A stretch of DNA of 64,000 bases from Tetraselmis striata (lineage: Eukaryota > Chlorophyta > Chlorodendrophyceae > Chlorodendrales > Chlorodendraceae): contig VCJN01000188.1 of NCBI GenBank assembly GCA_006384855.1, positions 124,001 through 188,000 of the forward strand, written 5' to 3'. A model generated the notes under the pieces. The model was not told the origin of the DNA. It made no database searches and was given only the letters and a program-made list of their open reading frames with translations. Both the position numbers and the translations under genes were made by a program. Shown piece by piece: positions 44,459 through 56,289 of this stretch. The stretch's first letter is position 1; each line of letters starts with the position of its first letter.

Positions 44459-45719
44459 ATGTCCGCGGCGCTCCGCTTCACTCGAGGGGCCGCCATACGG
44501 GCACGGCGAGTCAGCCCCCGGCTTGCGTCCCGCGCGGCGTCCCGAACTCCTTCATATGCAAGCAAGACGCACAGGAGAGGGTCGCTGTCGAAAACGCAGC
44601 CCCACGAGCCTGCTGCCGGGCGGATAGGGTGAGTTGTCGCCCGGACGGAGGTGGCGGCCGCTACCACATGCCGCGACATGCGGGGCAACAGCCCGCGGCA
44701 TGTGGAGTCGCGTTCCAGCTGCTGACCTCTGTGTGCCGAATATTTGACTCCCCTCAGGCGAAGGACTGCAGCTACTAGAGCGTCGCGACGGGCCGCGGCG
44801 TCGGCGGCAGGCGGCGAGCAGCAGCTGCTGCTATTCCGCGTGCGCGGCGACGGCAACTGTCTGTTTCGGGCCCTTGCTCAGGGTTTCCACCTCCAGAGCA
44901 AAGGTGTGGCAGCGCCGTGAGAGCGACAGCAGCTGCCTGTTACGTATTTTGTTGATGTCCAAGTTGCCTAGCGCCCCTTGTCTCCTGAGGTATGTGCGGC
45001 TTCTGTGCTGTCACGGGCTGACCAGGGTTGAGGGTGGAGCGGGTGTTGAGCCGAGGAGAGGAGACGGCGGCTGCGGCTGAGCTGCGGGCCAAGGTCATTA
45101 AGGAACTGCAAGACCGGCGCAGGTACGTTTGGGCGGCGCATGACCTGCCGAGTGCCACCCGCTGACCGTTGCCCTCAAGATGTATGAAGTCTGCCTGACA
45201 CCCTCCCGCCCCCCACTCTCCCCCTGATGCCACAGTGACATCGAGCCCTTCATAGACCAAGATTACGATGTCTATCTCTCCAGGATGGCGCGCGACGGCA
45301 CTTGGGGAGGTGAGTGTCTGGACTGTTTGCGTGCGCAGCAGGTTGGAGGCATACTTGTCCATGTATAATGTTAGCTCTGGCATTCATTCTCACCCTTTTG
45401 CCCCCATCTGCGCGCATGCAGGCGAGCCTGAGCTGGTTGCTGCAGCGCACGCCATGCAGATGCCAGTGCGGTACGCGCGCCACCCTGGGAAATTACTACC
45501 CTGATGCAGCTGGCAGCCATCCTGTCCAGTACGCCCTTGCAACAAGCATTGCGATTTCTGAAGACCATTTTGCTGCATCTCGGCAGGGTCTACACGTTTG
45601 CCGGGTCACAGATTCAGCTTGTGAATGAGTACGGCGCCGAGTACATGGCGTTTGGGGAGGCTGCCGTCTCTGTGTTTTTCCATGGCATGGGCCACTATGA
45701 CCTGCTGGCCGCTCCGTGA
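44459..45719 (+). CDS. OTU-family cysteine protease (deubiquitinase-like) with targeting leader
   Basis: Six exons: 44459-44628, 44758-44903, 45026-45122, 45236-45309, 45422-45470 and 45587-45719 (TGA). Every join keeps phase, giving 222 residues. Residues 1-57 (MSAALRFTRGAAIRARRVSP onward) are rich in Arg, Ser and Ala with almost no acidic residues, as in a chloroplast or mitochondrial leader. The OTU fold follows: RGDGNCLFRAL, with Asp88 and the nucleophile Cys91, then EETAAAAELRAKVIKELQ, YLSRMARDGTWGGEPEL, and GHYDLL with the catalytic His215. OTU enzymes cleave ubiquitin-type isopeptide bonds; a plastid- or mitochondrion-targeted member would have a different, unknown substrate. Introns are short (112-129 bases) and lack the long homopolymers of nearby genes. 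Catalytic residues look intact, so I expect an active enzyme. Confidence 0.93.
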
Positions 45720-46800
45720 TTGGATGCAAAGGCTCCAGCGAGGCGGGCGTCCTTGTACCCTCACAATAGTTGTACCATTAATAGTAGCATCAATAAGAGT
45801 ACTATCCTCTGGCATGTATTTTAAACATCAAGAGGTCCTGCATTTCTGCCGCGTGCACTACCTGCGACTTCACAACACGGGTCGTACCGGCAAAGCACCA
45901 GGCAACGCCGACCAGATCACCAAGACACGAGTGCAGCTGCGCGTGGAAGCTCAAGTACGGGGTTCCTACACTACCTTCTGGGTACATGTCTCTTGTGCAC
46001 ATGCGATTACTAAACAATCAGGGACTAATGGCGCTCATTGAGGTTCAGAGGGGTCCCTACTGTCTAGTACTCTAGCGCAGAATCGTCTGCCGGCCCCGGT
46101 GTAAACGTACCGGTAGAAAGGCGGTGGGTTGTTCAGTGCAACGCCAGGCGAATTCTTGCCGACGTACCCTGTATGTAGGAGTACGGGTAGAATTTCTGCC
46201 GGTACTTTGGGGGTTCTACAATGAAATTGAAACTGAAATCGCTAGCTTGCTGCTCTCCACCGCCTAGACTGAGGTTATTCTTAGGGCTTCCTATCTCTAT
46301 TAACTATAGGAGGGAACACATGTAGTGTAATTAGCGACTACAGCTCCAGCTTCCGGCCATCCTCTTTCGTTTACAACCCATGCCTCCTTCCATCACAGGA
46401 TCAGTAGCTGTGTTATTTTCCGGATAACCATGGGGGGTCCCCAGTACAGTGACACTACCCCTATAGTGAACTCCCCTATACTGAACCTACCCCTATAGTA
46501 AAACGGGCCGGGGGGGGGGGGTTGGATGAACCGGTTGACACCGTATAAGCAACCCCTATGGCAGCATCCGGGAGCTACCCCTTCTGTCGCTCTCCGGGCG
46601 GGGGTGAAACGTCCCCTATAAGCTACCCCTTCTCTCGCTCTCCGGACGGGGGTGCAGTTTGATGTATTAACACGAGAAAGGGTTCCCTGGTGTTTTAAGG
46701 ACAACCGCTTGCCCCACCACAAGGATATCCGTCTGTCACTACCTTCACAATGAAAATCCTACCCTTAAAGTGAACATTTCACTGTAGGGCTAGGCTACCG
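45720..46800. other. 3' flank of the OTU gene and intergenic DNA
   Basis: A TGTAAA lies near 46100, about 380 bases past the stop. No other gene is supported. Confidence 0.4.
46430..46665. repeat. Short tandem repeats (CCCCTATA and GCTACCCCTTCT units)
   Basis: CCCCTATAGTGAA/CTGAA-like units at about 46448-46500. Two copies of an AGCTACCCCTTCTxTCGCTCT block follow at about 46572 and 46620. A G-homopolymer lies at about 46511-46520. Confidence 0.75.
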
Positions 46801-47007
46801 GAAGGCTACATATGGAATACCCCCATATGCTTGGTGGGCGAATACGCACCGGCGTCCGGGCCCGCGGCAGTCCGCGCCATGTCGGAGGTTGCCTCCATGT
46901 ACCTCCAAGGTCGCCTGCCCGGGTGGTTCAACCGGCTCTTCGCCTCTGCTAGGCTCGTGGCACCTGTCAAGAAGCTAGGCGAGGGGAGGGCCCCGGACGT
47001 GTAGCCT

Positions 47008-49104
47008 GTGGCAGTCAGGGAGGCGGAGCGGCGCGCAGCGGAGCGGGCAGTGGTGGACAACATGAAGGAGGCATACGTGTCGGAGCTCGCTCCATCTCAG
47101 CTCGGCGTTGGCATTCCCGCGGGCGACTCTGGGCTCATCCACGGCGTCCGGCTCATCGCCGAGACGCTTGGTCCACGTGCCGTCATCGTCCTCACAGACC
47201 TTCGCAACGCTTACAACGAGGCAGGGCGCCGCACCATCATCCAACGCCACATCGATTGCTCTCCACTACACCCTGTCATCCCTGCGCTCCTAGCCTCCCT
47301 CTCCACGGATTCGTATCTGGTCGTGGACGACCGGTCCGCCCCTATGCGGTCGGAGGACGGCGTGCAACAGGGTGCACCTTTGGCCACGACTTCCTTTTGC
47401 GTCGCGATTCACCCCGAGGTGCAGCAGTGTGATACCACGTTGGAGGTCAATGACGGGGCGACGCGCTTCAACGCCGACGATGGATTTTTGATGGGCCTTC
47501 CGGAGTACGTTTGGCCGGCTCTTCACGCCTTCCGCACGTCCATCAAGGCGTCCGTGGGGCTTGAGGTGCGCTTCGACAAGATGCAGGCGTACAACGCAGA
47601 CATGGAGGCCGCGCGGCGTGAGGCTCCGGCCGACATCGAGTGGCCCGAGCTAGATGGCCATCACGGCATCGCGGTCCTCAACGTGCCGCTCGGATCACCA
47701 AAGTATGTGCATGCGTACATGCGCGGCAAGGCGGAGGAGCTACGAGAGGAAGTGGACGCTAGCCTGAGCAAGCTTCCGTCTGCCAAGCCCAGCCTTCGGT
47801 ACACCCACGCCTTGCATCACCACGCATGGGCCCTGCTCAAGCATTGCATGCAACACAAGGCGGGGTATTGGCTCCGCAATTGTCTTCCGTCCGAGGTGGA
47901 GGCCTTTGCGGAGGCGGTAGATGCCACCATCCTCGCGGCGGTCGAACGGGTGCTAGGGGTCTCTTTTGATCCCTCCACGTACGGCACCGACACCAATCCG
48001 GTGGCCACCGACTTCTTGGCGGAGCTTTTGCACGACCCCGACCCCATGGCAGCGGAGGTGGCTACCTTGAGCGAGGATGCAGTGGCTAGGGCGCGCAGCA
48101 GGCTTCACCTCCCCACTCGGTTGAAGGGAGTTGGCATCCGCCGCATGGCTACCGTTCGTGATGCCGCCTTCATCGGTTGCATGAATGCCATCCTTCCTAG
48201 GTTCCTGACTAGGAACTCCAGCACCAACACCCCCACCCCTGGTTTCTTCGACCCACAGCTCGGGTCCGTACTTGGCCGAGGCAGCTTCAAGGCAACTTCT
48301 TCCGCCCGCCAGTATGACCACTTCCTCAACGATGCTCATGGGTCGGACAGCTACGCCGCGGAGATGCGCGAGGCGTGGGGCCGCCTCCAAGCGGCTACTG
48401 CTGGCCATCTCGGCGACGCAGATGCGCGCCAGATGGAGCGGGAAGTGGAGGCTGCGTCGGGCTCGCAAAAGGAGCTGACGGCATTTCTAGACCAGGCCAA
48501 CAACTCTCGGCTTCGAAATGAGGTGTGCGCTCTCCCTGCCGCATGTAGGGAACGGATCTTCTTCACCCAGCTCGACGCGGCGTCAGGCATGTGGACAATG
48601 GCCATCCCCACCGCGCGGACAACCATGACTCCGCATGAGCTGCGGGAGGTCGCTGCCGGGTACTTCCTTCTGCCTAGCCCGTGCTTGGCCCCTGTGGTTG
48701 GGAGCCAGATCATTCTGCCCTCGACGGAGCACAACCCCGTCACTGTTGACCTATACGGCGACGCAATCATGAACCTCCCGGCGCATGGAGACGCTCACTG
48801 GCGTATACAGCACGACGCTATCGCAGATGCCTTCCGCGATCACTGTGTCCACGACCTAGGTATCGCGGTACGGCGGGAGGTAGATGAATTGTTCCATCAG
48901 GCAGTGCCTCTCGGCAACACCGTACCCATGGATGAACTCAAGGACATAGTGCCGGACGCAGAGCTCTCCCTTCCGGCGTTCAACGTCGTGACCGGGAGTT
49001 ATGATCCCCGGAGCTTGAAGTCCACGCTGTTGGAGTTCAAGACTATGCCGGTACGGAGTCAAGTACACTGCAGTGCCCCGGGCCACGGCTGTGGATCGGT
49101 TTGA
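47008..49104 (+). pseudogene. Reverse transcriptase ORF of the LINE (main open segment, 698 codons)
   Basis: The longest open segment of the element. It starts just after the TAG at 47002 and carries the RT finger and palm motifs. The catalytic box has Asn-Ala-Asp-Asp instead of the usual Tyr/Phe-x-Asp-Asp. The protein continues in another frame from about 49073 to 49440. The long open stretch despite two breaks suggests a fairly recent loss of function. Confidence 0.85.
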
Positions 49105-49488
49105 GCGCTCCCTGTTGGGCGACATACACCGGGGGGTGGCTGCGCGGGATGCGGCATGGCACAACACGGAGCCCGGACAGAAGGGTCCTCTTCGAGACAT
49201 CCTGGATATGTCGGAGTACACGGGCATGGTCTTCGGCACAGTGGGTGAGGTGAGCAAGGGGGTGCACCGCACAGTGCGTGGTATCGCATGCTTGGCTGCG
49301 GATCGGGGTGCCCTCTCATCGCGGGGCACTCGGTGCATCACCCGGGCTCACCAGGAGGCCTTGCTCGCAAGAGACTTCCTCGGGGTCCTGAGCTTGGTGG
49401 CCGCTCGAGAGCGCGCTCGCTGCCTCATGAGACGGCGCAGATTCGTCTGCCATCCCGTTGCTGAGGCTGCACAGCACGTTCGAGAATC

Positions 49489-49990
49489 ACCCACCCACAC
49501 GTGCACGCGTGGCCCGGACTCTGAACCGCGTGCGCATCACTCATCCATCCCGCCTTACGCGGGATGCGGGCCGCTTTTAGGCTGCTTGGTGTGTTGTTTT
49601 TCTAGTTCTGAGGAACTGCCTTTTTGTAATTCACACCAGTACAGTAGTAGTTAATATTCACACCAGTAGTAGACTAGTAGTTGTGTCCGTGGATTCAATT
49701 TAATACATGAGCTAGCAGCGGAAGGCGATATCAGGATGTAGTCCGTGGATCACCCTCGCACGCACGTGCGCGCGTGGCCCGGACTCTGAACCGCGCGCGC
49801 ATCGTCACTCCATAGTCATCCATCCCGCCTCGTGCCGGTTGAGGGCCGCTTTTAGGCGGCTTGCTGTGTTTTGTATCTTTTTAGTACGAGTACTGCGTTT
49901 AGCGTGGATTTGTTACTGGCCTTTTTGTAATTCACACCACCAGGAGTAGTAGCATCGGCGGCTTGCTCTGGTGATCTTTTGTATTATTTC
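49489..49990 (+). repeat. Tandem duplication of the LINE 3' tail (unit about 260 bp)
   Basis: GTGGCCCGGACTCTGAACCG occurs near 49508 and again near 49775. Each is followed by a CATCCATCCCGCC block, the GGGCCGCTTTTAGG stem-loop (49569 and 49845) and a CTTTTTGTAATTCACACCA block. A third, shorter unit with CTTTTTGTAATT ends near 50108. Confidence 0.85.
49685..49750 (-). mobile_element. Tiny 5'-truncated LINE insertion, copy 4 (46 bp)
   Basis: GTCCGTGGAT at 49685-49694 and 49741-49750 brackets an insert that contains only the last bases of the LINE family (CATGAGCTAGCAGCGGAAGG on the plus strand). It sits inside the tail of the larger LINE, so it is younger than that element. Confidence 0.85.
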
Positions 49991-50115
49991 TACATCAGGG
50001 CTTAAACAAATGCGCACTGTAAGGACTAAATACAACTAACAACCGCTGATCTTTTAGTACTGCTTTTACTACCGGTAGGGTGGGTCTGATACTGGCCTTT
50101 TTGTAATTAGGATTA

Positions 50116-50947
50116 CACATCCAGAATTTCATGATTCGGCACCATTCGATCGATCACATGCGCGTCACCTCGATCCAGCGGTCCAGCCACACTGCTCGCA
50201 CAGACACGTCCGCCGTCGTCCGGTCACCGGTGCTAGAAAGCACACCACCAGCAATACCTTGCCGCCAAACTACGCGCCTGGCCGGGCATCAGCGGCAAAG
50301 GGCCGCGCCGCCAGCCCGGCGCTGCTGGCCAGGTCGACACACCCCATCATCCGTCTGCAGGTGCTTCAAATCCGGGCGCGGGAGCAGCGTGGGCCGGGTT
50401 GGCCCACCCTCTGGCTGGAGTGCCCCGCGCGAGTGGGGCGGGGGCGGGTAACAATCCCTCAGCACGCGCAGCGGCAAACCCCCTCACGGCTTTTTTAAAT
50501 TGGATGTATAAATAAATTCGAAAACCCAAAACAACCACCACAGAGGCTACCGATACGTGTACTAGTGGAGGGGCGGCACCAGGCAGTGCAGCCGCGCAGG
50601 CGCCACGGTAGTGGGCTGCGGGAGTTGACACTGTGATGGAGGTGGCGGATCCGGCAGGTTCGCCCCACACACCGTCTCGCCCCCCCCCCCCCCCCCCCCC
50701 CCCCAACCCCCCAATCCGAGCCGTCGTGTGAGATGGGACGAGTAGATGACATCCGCTGTCATCTGCCGCGCCACACGTCCTTCCGCGCGCGGTGCGCGCG
50801 CGCCATCATCCACCCACCCGCCCTCGCCTGCCCTCACCATAGCTCCACCCCCTGCTTTTCTCTGCCCTCCTGCAAGGCCCAGGCGGGACCGAGGCGTCAG
50901 ATACAGGATCGATACCCAGGACGGCGGAGGCGGGCGGGCTCTCGCCG
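50116..50947. other. Upstream region of the bromodomain gene
   Basis: GC-rich, with a C-homopolymer at about 50681-50704. It probably holds the promoter and 5' untranslated region of the gene starting at 50948. No TATA box is evident. Confidence 0.4.
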
Positions 50948-53234
50948 ATGGAGTGCTCGCCGGGTGCGGGCGAGGCGCCGGAGGCCGGCGGCGGCTTGAC
51001 GGACCGGCCAGCCGCCGACGAACCGGACCCCGATCCGGGCTGGCGATCTGCCCAGGAAGCGGTAGAGGCGGCGGTGGCAGAGGCGGGAGCGAAAACGGAC
51101 GCGGGCGCGGGTGAGGACGCGGGGGGAGGTGAGGCCTGCGCTGTCGTCTGGCCTGCGAGCGGCGCAGGTGTAGCACCGTCGCGGCGATGCTGGCCGGATT
51201 GTAAACGTTGCGCTCGGCGACCAAGCGATATTTACCATTTATATACTTATTCATTATTGTTTCGGTTACGCTTGGTAACCAAACACCAACGCTTAGTGAG
51301 AGGAGGCTACAACTATCTCCAAATAGTCTTATATAATGCCTCGGAAGTTTTTTACTTGATGATATAACGGCGATGCAGGCGCTGCAAGGGTTTCTCTGTT
51401 GCCATTCCTCTCCCGGTGGCCTTTTATGTGTTGGGGGGGGGGGGGGGGAGGGCACTTGCTACTCTCGCTGCTATTCATGCGCGTGAGTGAGGGGGTAGGG
51501 TGGCGCCTGTGGTGGTATGTATGGTCTCCATCACAAGAAGTGAGAGACGGATGCCGCGGTGTGATCTTTAGAATGATGGCGCTGAGGAAAGGAGGCAGGG
51601 GTCCCTGGGGGGGGGGGGGGGGGGGTGCTGCGCGGGGGTGAGCCAAAGTCTCCGGCGTCTAGCCCCAGGGCTGGCTGGCCCGCCATTGAAACCGCTGTGC
51701 ACTGGGTTGCGGGCAGGCTTGCCCGGGGAGGCGGGGCCCTCGGGCAGGACGGCGGCGGCGGCGGAGGCGGGGCCCAGCGGCAGCGCCGGCGTGCCGGGCG
51801 GCGCGGCGGCATCCGCGGAGGACGCGGAGCTGCTGCGCCAGCTGAAGGTGAAGCTGAGCCAGGGCGCGGCGGCGGTGGACCACCTGCAGTACCTGGTGAC
51901 CAACCTGCTGGCGAGCCAGGCGCGCGCGGCGGGGCGGCGCGCGGCGGGGCAGGAGGGGGACACGCTGGGCGCGGCGGAGCGCAAGGCGCTGGGCGACGCG
52001 CACCGCAAGCGCGTGGGCGACATCCTGGGCAAGCAGTGCCTGAGCGTGCTCAAGCACCTGCAGAACCACAAGTGGGCGTGGCCCTTCAACCAGCCGGTGG
52101 ACACGCAGCAGTTCAGCGACTACCTGCGCGTCGTGCAGCGCCCCATGGACCTCGGCACCATCCGGCGGCAGTCCGAGGCCGGCCACTACCGCGACCCGGA
52201 GCAGTTTGCCGCCGACATGCGCCTCGTCTTTGCCAACGCCAAGACGTACAACCCACCGGGTGCGATCCCCCCCCCCCCCCCCCCCCCCCCACTGGTCGCC
52301 CAATGACAGCATCCGATCCCCTTTTCCACTCTGCTTAGCCTACCGCTGGCTCCCTTCCTGCTGCATCCACAGCCGTGGTGCCCCCCCGCCCTCCCTGCCG
52401 CTAGATGGGGCTTAGCCCTGGCTCTCAATCCCCGCAGCCCACGGTGGCATCTCCAGCATCTTGTTCCGCTGCACCTAGCGCACGACGCGCTCCACCCATG
52501 CCGCAGCCGCTGCCCCGCTGACCCCCCCCCCCCCCCCCCCCCCTCTCCCCCCCGCGGCCCTCCCGTGGGTGGCTGTGTCGGCAGGGAGCGACGTGCACGT
52601 GATGGCGTCCACGCTGAAGGCGCGCTTTGAGGAGAAGTGGCAGCAGAGCGTGGTGCCCAAGATCGCGGACGAGATGAACACGTCGCGCACGGAGGAGGCG
52701 GCGGCGCTGCAGCGCATGCGCGAGGCGCTTCGCGCCAAGGAGGTGGAGGCCTTCCAGCGCAGTGCCGCGCAGCTGCTCAAGCGCATCGAGGTACGGCGCC
52801 AGCCCCCCTGTGTTCCTTACCTCCCTCCAGCCCCGCCACCTCCCGCCACCCAACGGTGCCTGCTGCCGCCACTGCCATCGCCTGCTGGCCGCCCACCCAC
52901 AGCCTCCAGCTGCGCACCCCATACCCAGCCCTCTCCAGCTCCCTGCCTCTCTCTTCCCACTCCGCTGCCACTGGCCACTCAGCCCTAAACCCTAAACCCT
53001 GATACTGGCAACCTGGTGATACCACTGGGGATGTACCACCTGGCAGGGGCCCGGGGCCGGGGGGAGGAGGAGGCTGATCAAATCCAAAAGCGGAGTGCTA
53101 CATCAAACCCTAACTAAAGCCCTAAATCCACGGCGTGACCTTCAATAGTAGCCGTAACCCTGAACCCCCTGCATTCTCCCTTTCCCTTGCTCCACCGGTG
53201 CCCATGCCGTCCTAAGCCTCTGTACATGTCCAGC

Positions 53235-53266
<32 letters not shown>

Positions 53267-56041
53267 AGAGAGAGAGGGAAAGAGAGAGAAAGAGAAAGTG
53301 GGGGGGGGGGGGGGGGGGGGGCTTCAATGCAGGCAGCCTCAAGGGCCGCGCAGAGGACACAAGGTGGGGGGATGGGCATCACCCCGCCCCTTGGGTGAGT
53401 GGCTGCAACCCCGGAATGTAAGGTAGCAAGAAGAAAGCCCTGAAAACCCTACGTTTGAAACCTACACCCTATGCGACACCCGGGGCAGGAGGGGCTGGGG
53501 GGGGGGGCAAAAACACCCTAATTGAATTCAAAAGAAGGGCCGCATTAATCCCTTAACTATGTGCTCCATATCCAAACCTACCATATCTATCTACCGGTGG
53601 GTGAACCTGGGAGCTTAGCGTCCGCCGCCCCCCCCCCCCCCCATCCCGCAAACGCTCCCTCTGTGTAACACCTTGGGCAACTCCTGGAGCGGACTTCAAG
53701 AAAACCTAAACGACATACAACCTAGAATAAACGCTGTCTTTTCAGGGTGTGATTTCGGCTGATGAGATGTCGGCCCCCAAATGCCCCCATTGTAAGGGGC
53801 CAAATCAAATTCCTTATCACATCCGAAAGCCAGGACCTTAAGTAAACCCTTAAAGCCCTAAACGTAACAATGACCCTACACTGGTGTGTAGAGTGGGCTG
53901 AGACACCCCCCCCCCCCCCCCCCCCGGCCCTCTCCTCTGCGCGGCAGGCGCTGGAGAGCATCATGTCGGAGTACAAGAGCGCGGCCGCGGCGCTGTGCCG
54001 GGGGATGGGCCGCGAGGAGCGGTGCGCGCTGCAGGCGGCGCTGGAGGCGCTGGAGGGCGCGGGGCTGGAGGGCGCGGCGGCGCTGGCGGCGGGGCAGCAC
54101 CCGGGCCTGGCGGCCGAGGGCGGCGCGCTCGCGCTGGACCTGGACGAGCTGGACGCGCTCACGCTGCAGCTGCTGCGCCGCTACGCGAGGCACGCGGGGC
54201 CGCCGCCGCCCCCGGGCGCAGGTGAGCCGGGCGCCGCAAAGCCCCCCTGCCCCCCCCCCCCCCCCCCCCCACCCTCCCCCCGGCCCGCCCACTTTCTCCC
54301 CCTCCTTCGCCTCCGTCATCTCCTCCCCTCCCCACTCCTCTCCCACCTCTTCCCCTCCCCCCCTCCTCCTGCTGCTGCCGCCGCCTCCGCCTCGGTTGCC
54401 GCGCTCGCCAGGTTTCGGCTCCGGGAAGGCGCCCGCCGCTCGATGCCCGTCGCCACGAGCACCCACCCGTCCCCCACGGCGCCCCCCTCCCCCGCCTCTC
54501 ACACAAACGGAGACAGCCAGTCTCTCGCTCACTCCCGCACCCCGCCCATCCTATCACGCGTCTGCTCCCTGCTGTGCTAGTACCCGGGTACCGGTCCAGA
54601 CACCGCGCCATGCACGGCTACCCGGACACGCGGAATCGCGCAGACTGTCCGGTGGAAAGGTCCGCTAGTCTCTATTCGTGGCGGCAATCACATGCATAGT
54701 GGCGTTGCCCAGACCCGTGCCTCCGCGGAGCTAGGAGTAGACGTGCTGGCAGGTCAGTGAAACATGGGGGGGGGGGGGGGGGGGGGAGGAGGAGGCATAC
54801 CGGACGCAAGGCGCCTCTACCCCATGGCTCGATGGGCTCGGGCTCGCAACCGTTTGTGCCCCGACAAGCCAACCAGCCGACCACCGAACCACCTCTTGCG
54901 GTGAGGGCATTTGAGCACGCGCAAATCGGGGACAACTAGCATTACCTCGAATTTCACCAGAAACCACCTCCAGGACGCTCCCCGTCACACTCGGTGCGCC
55001 TGCAAAGCAATTCATTGCTGCGCAGGGGGGGGGGGGGGGGGGGGCTGGGGGAAGCGAACCCCTACTCTGAATGGCACACAGCGGTTCGGGAGTGGGTTGC
55101 GCCAGTAGCGCACAGCAGACCGTGACCCGGGTACCGTTGCAATCATCGGACCCAGACACCCGGGTGCCGATGCACGAGTGCAATGGCCGTAACCATTATT
55201 TGGGCTCGCGGTGTATTCTTTTGCCTGAGCGCAGCTTGCAGGAACGGAGATGGGAGAAGTGGGGGGGGGGGGGGGGGGGGGGGGGGGGAGGGGGGCATCG
55301 GGCGCTGCCCTGATGGTCCCGTCACTCACTTCTCCATCCCCCCCGCCCCTCCCTTACCCGCTCCTCCTCCCTTTCCTCCACCCCTGCCCCTACCCTCTCC
55401 CAGGGGAGGGCGGCGCTGCGGCGGAGGCCGAGGCAGCGGCGGACTGGCCGGGGGTGCTGGTGGCGTCGGGCATCAAGCGGTGGGCGCCCCCGCGGAGCCT
55501 GCGCCTGGCACGCAAGGCGCTCAAGGCGGAGGAGTCGGCAACGGCAGCAGCAGCAGCAGAAGGGGGAGCAGGAGGAGGGGGAGGGGCAGAAGGCGGGGAG
55601 GGGGCAGAGGGGGAGGGGGTGGTCGGCGCGGACATGAAGGAACAGGGGGAGGAGGCGGCGGAGGGGGCGGGGGCCGCCGCGGAGGAGGAGGCGGAGGAGG
55701 AGGAGGAGGGCGTGCGCAGCGGGGGGTTTGCGGCCGCGCGCGCCGCGGCGCAGTCCAGCAACGCCATCTCCGCCATGGCGGGGGGCAGCGCGCCTGCGGC
55801 GGAGGCGGCGGAGGCGACGCCGGCGGCAGTGGGCGGGGAGGCGGAGGCGGCGGAGGGGGAGGGCGCCAGCAAAGGCGGCGACAACGGCGCCGGCGAGGAG
55901 GCGCCGCTCGTGCCCGCGCCCATCCGGGCGCCGCTGCACGACTCGGTGTCCTCCGCCGGGCTGGCGCCCGCAGCCGGCGACAACATGGAGACGGAGGTGC
56001 CGGAGGCAGCGGCCGCCGCCCAGCCGCCGCCCGCCGGCTAG
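50948..56041 (+). CDS. BET/GTE-type bromodomain transcription regulator
   Basis: Five exons: 50948-51128, 51717-52259, 52585-52790, 53948-54221 and 55404-56041 (TAG). All joins keep phase and give about 613 residues. An acidic, glycine-rich N-terminus precedes one bromodomain (about residues 163-265). It shows the WPF shelf (AWPFNQPVD), RPMDLGTIR in the ZA loop, and the acetyl-lysine-binding Asn in TYNPPG; the domain crosses intron 2. A basic/coiled segment (MREALRAKEVEAFQRSAAQL) leads to a NET domain (GREERCALQAALEAL to LDLDELDALTLQLLRRYAR). The C-terminus is Ala/Glu-rich low-complexity. One bromodomain plus NET is the plant GTE arrangement; animal BET proteins have two bromodomains. The expected role is reading acetylated histones in the nucleus. 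A TGTAA occurs 11 bases after the stop. Introns hold many C- and G-homopolymers. Confidence 0.92.
52983..52998. repeat. Interstitial CCCTAAA repeats in intron 3 of the BET gene
   Basis: Two consecutive CCCTAAA units, with further degenerate ones (CAAACCCTAAC, AGCCCTAAAT, GTAACCCTGAA) at about 53103-53165. Confidence 0.8.
53234..53321. repeat. (GA)n microsatellite followed by a G-run
   Basis: GAGAGA and GGGAAAGA units in intron 3 of the BET gene, ending in a G-homopolymer. This run is poly-G on the coding strand, against the usual polarity. Confidence 0.9.
54222..55403 (+). other. Intron 4 of the BET gene, homopolymer-rich
   Basis: 1.18 kb between the NET exon and the last exon. It holds a C-run shortly after the donor and G-runs at about 54765-54786, 55026-55044 and 55260-55288. 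No extra exon is convincing, although the CT-rich first half reads open by composition. Confidence 0.6.
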
Positions 56042-56289
56042 GCGCCCGGCTTGTAACCCTAGCAGGCCCTAGAACCACGACACACCTGTGCGGCCCTGGC
56101 AGCCCCGCCCCCCTTCTTCGCCCCGCCGGCTGTAACACGGTGACCTCACCTTATTTATTGGCGCGTGACTGCACGTGGCTGAGCGCCAGTCGGCCGAGGG
56201 TCTCGGCATCCTTCTATTAGGGCATTGCCGCACTCTTTTCACTCCCATGTTTGCGCAAAGAAGATGAGCAAAGAAGACAATCCGAGCAG

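Larger units (their letters stand above)
46805..50115 (+). mobile_element. Degraded non-LTR retrotransposon (LINE) with reverse transcriptase and duplicated tail
   Basis: The reading frame runs from about 46810 with RT-typical blocks: ARLVAPVKKLGEGRAPDV, LIHGVRLIAETLG, VIVLTDLRNAYNEAGR, GVQQGAPLATTSF, and FNADDGFLMG as the catalytic box. Then come 1.5 kb of thumb and C-terminal sequence and a final part in another frame (RFERSLLGDIHRGVAARD, FGTVGEVSKGVHRTVRG). An in-frame TAG at 47002-47004 and a frame change near 49.07 kb show that it is no longer functional. No endonuclease domain is present, so the 5' part is missing. The 3' tail carries the stem-loop GCCGCTTTTAGGCGGC and is present in tandem, with a third partial unit to about 50.1 kb. 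It contains the small LINE insertion at 49695-49740. Related tails lie at 27.9-28.2 kb. Exact ends are not defined. Confidence 0.85.

Noticed and set aside
55183-56220. Glycine-rich ORF of 345 codons over the end of the BET gene
   Set aside because: Wrong frame of the Ala/Glu-rich last exon. The frame continuing from the NET domain in phase is the real one.
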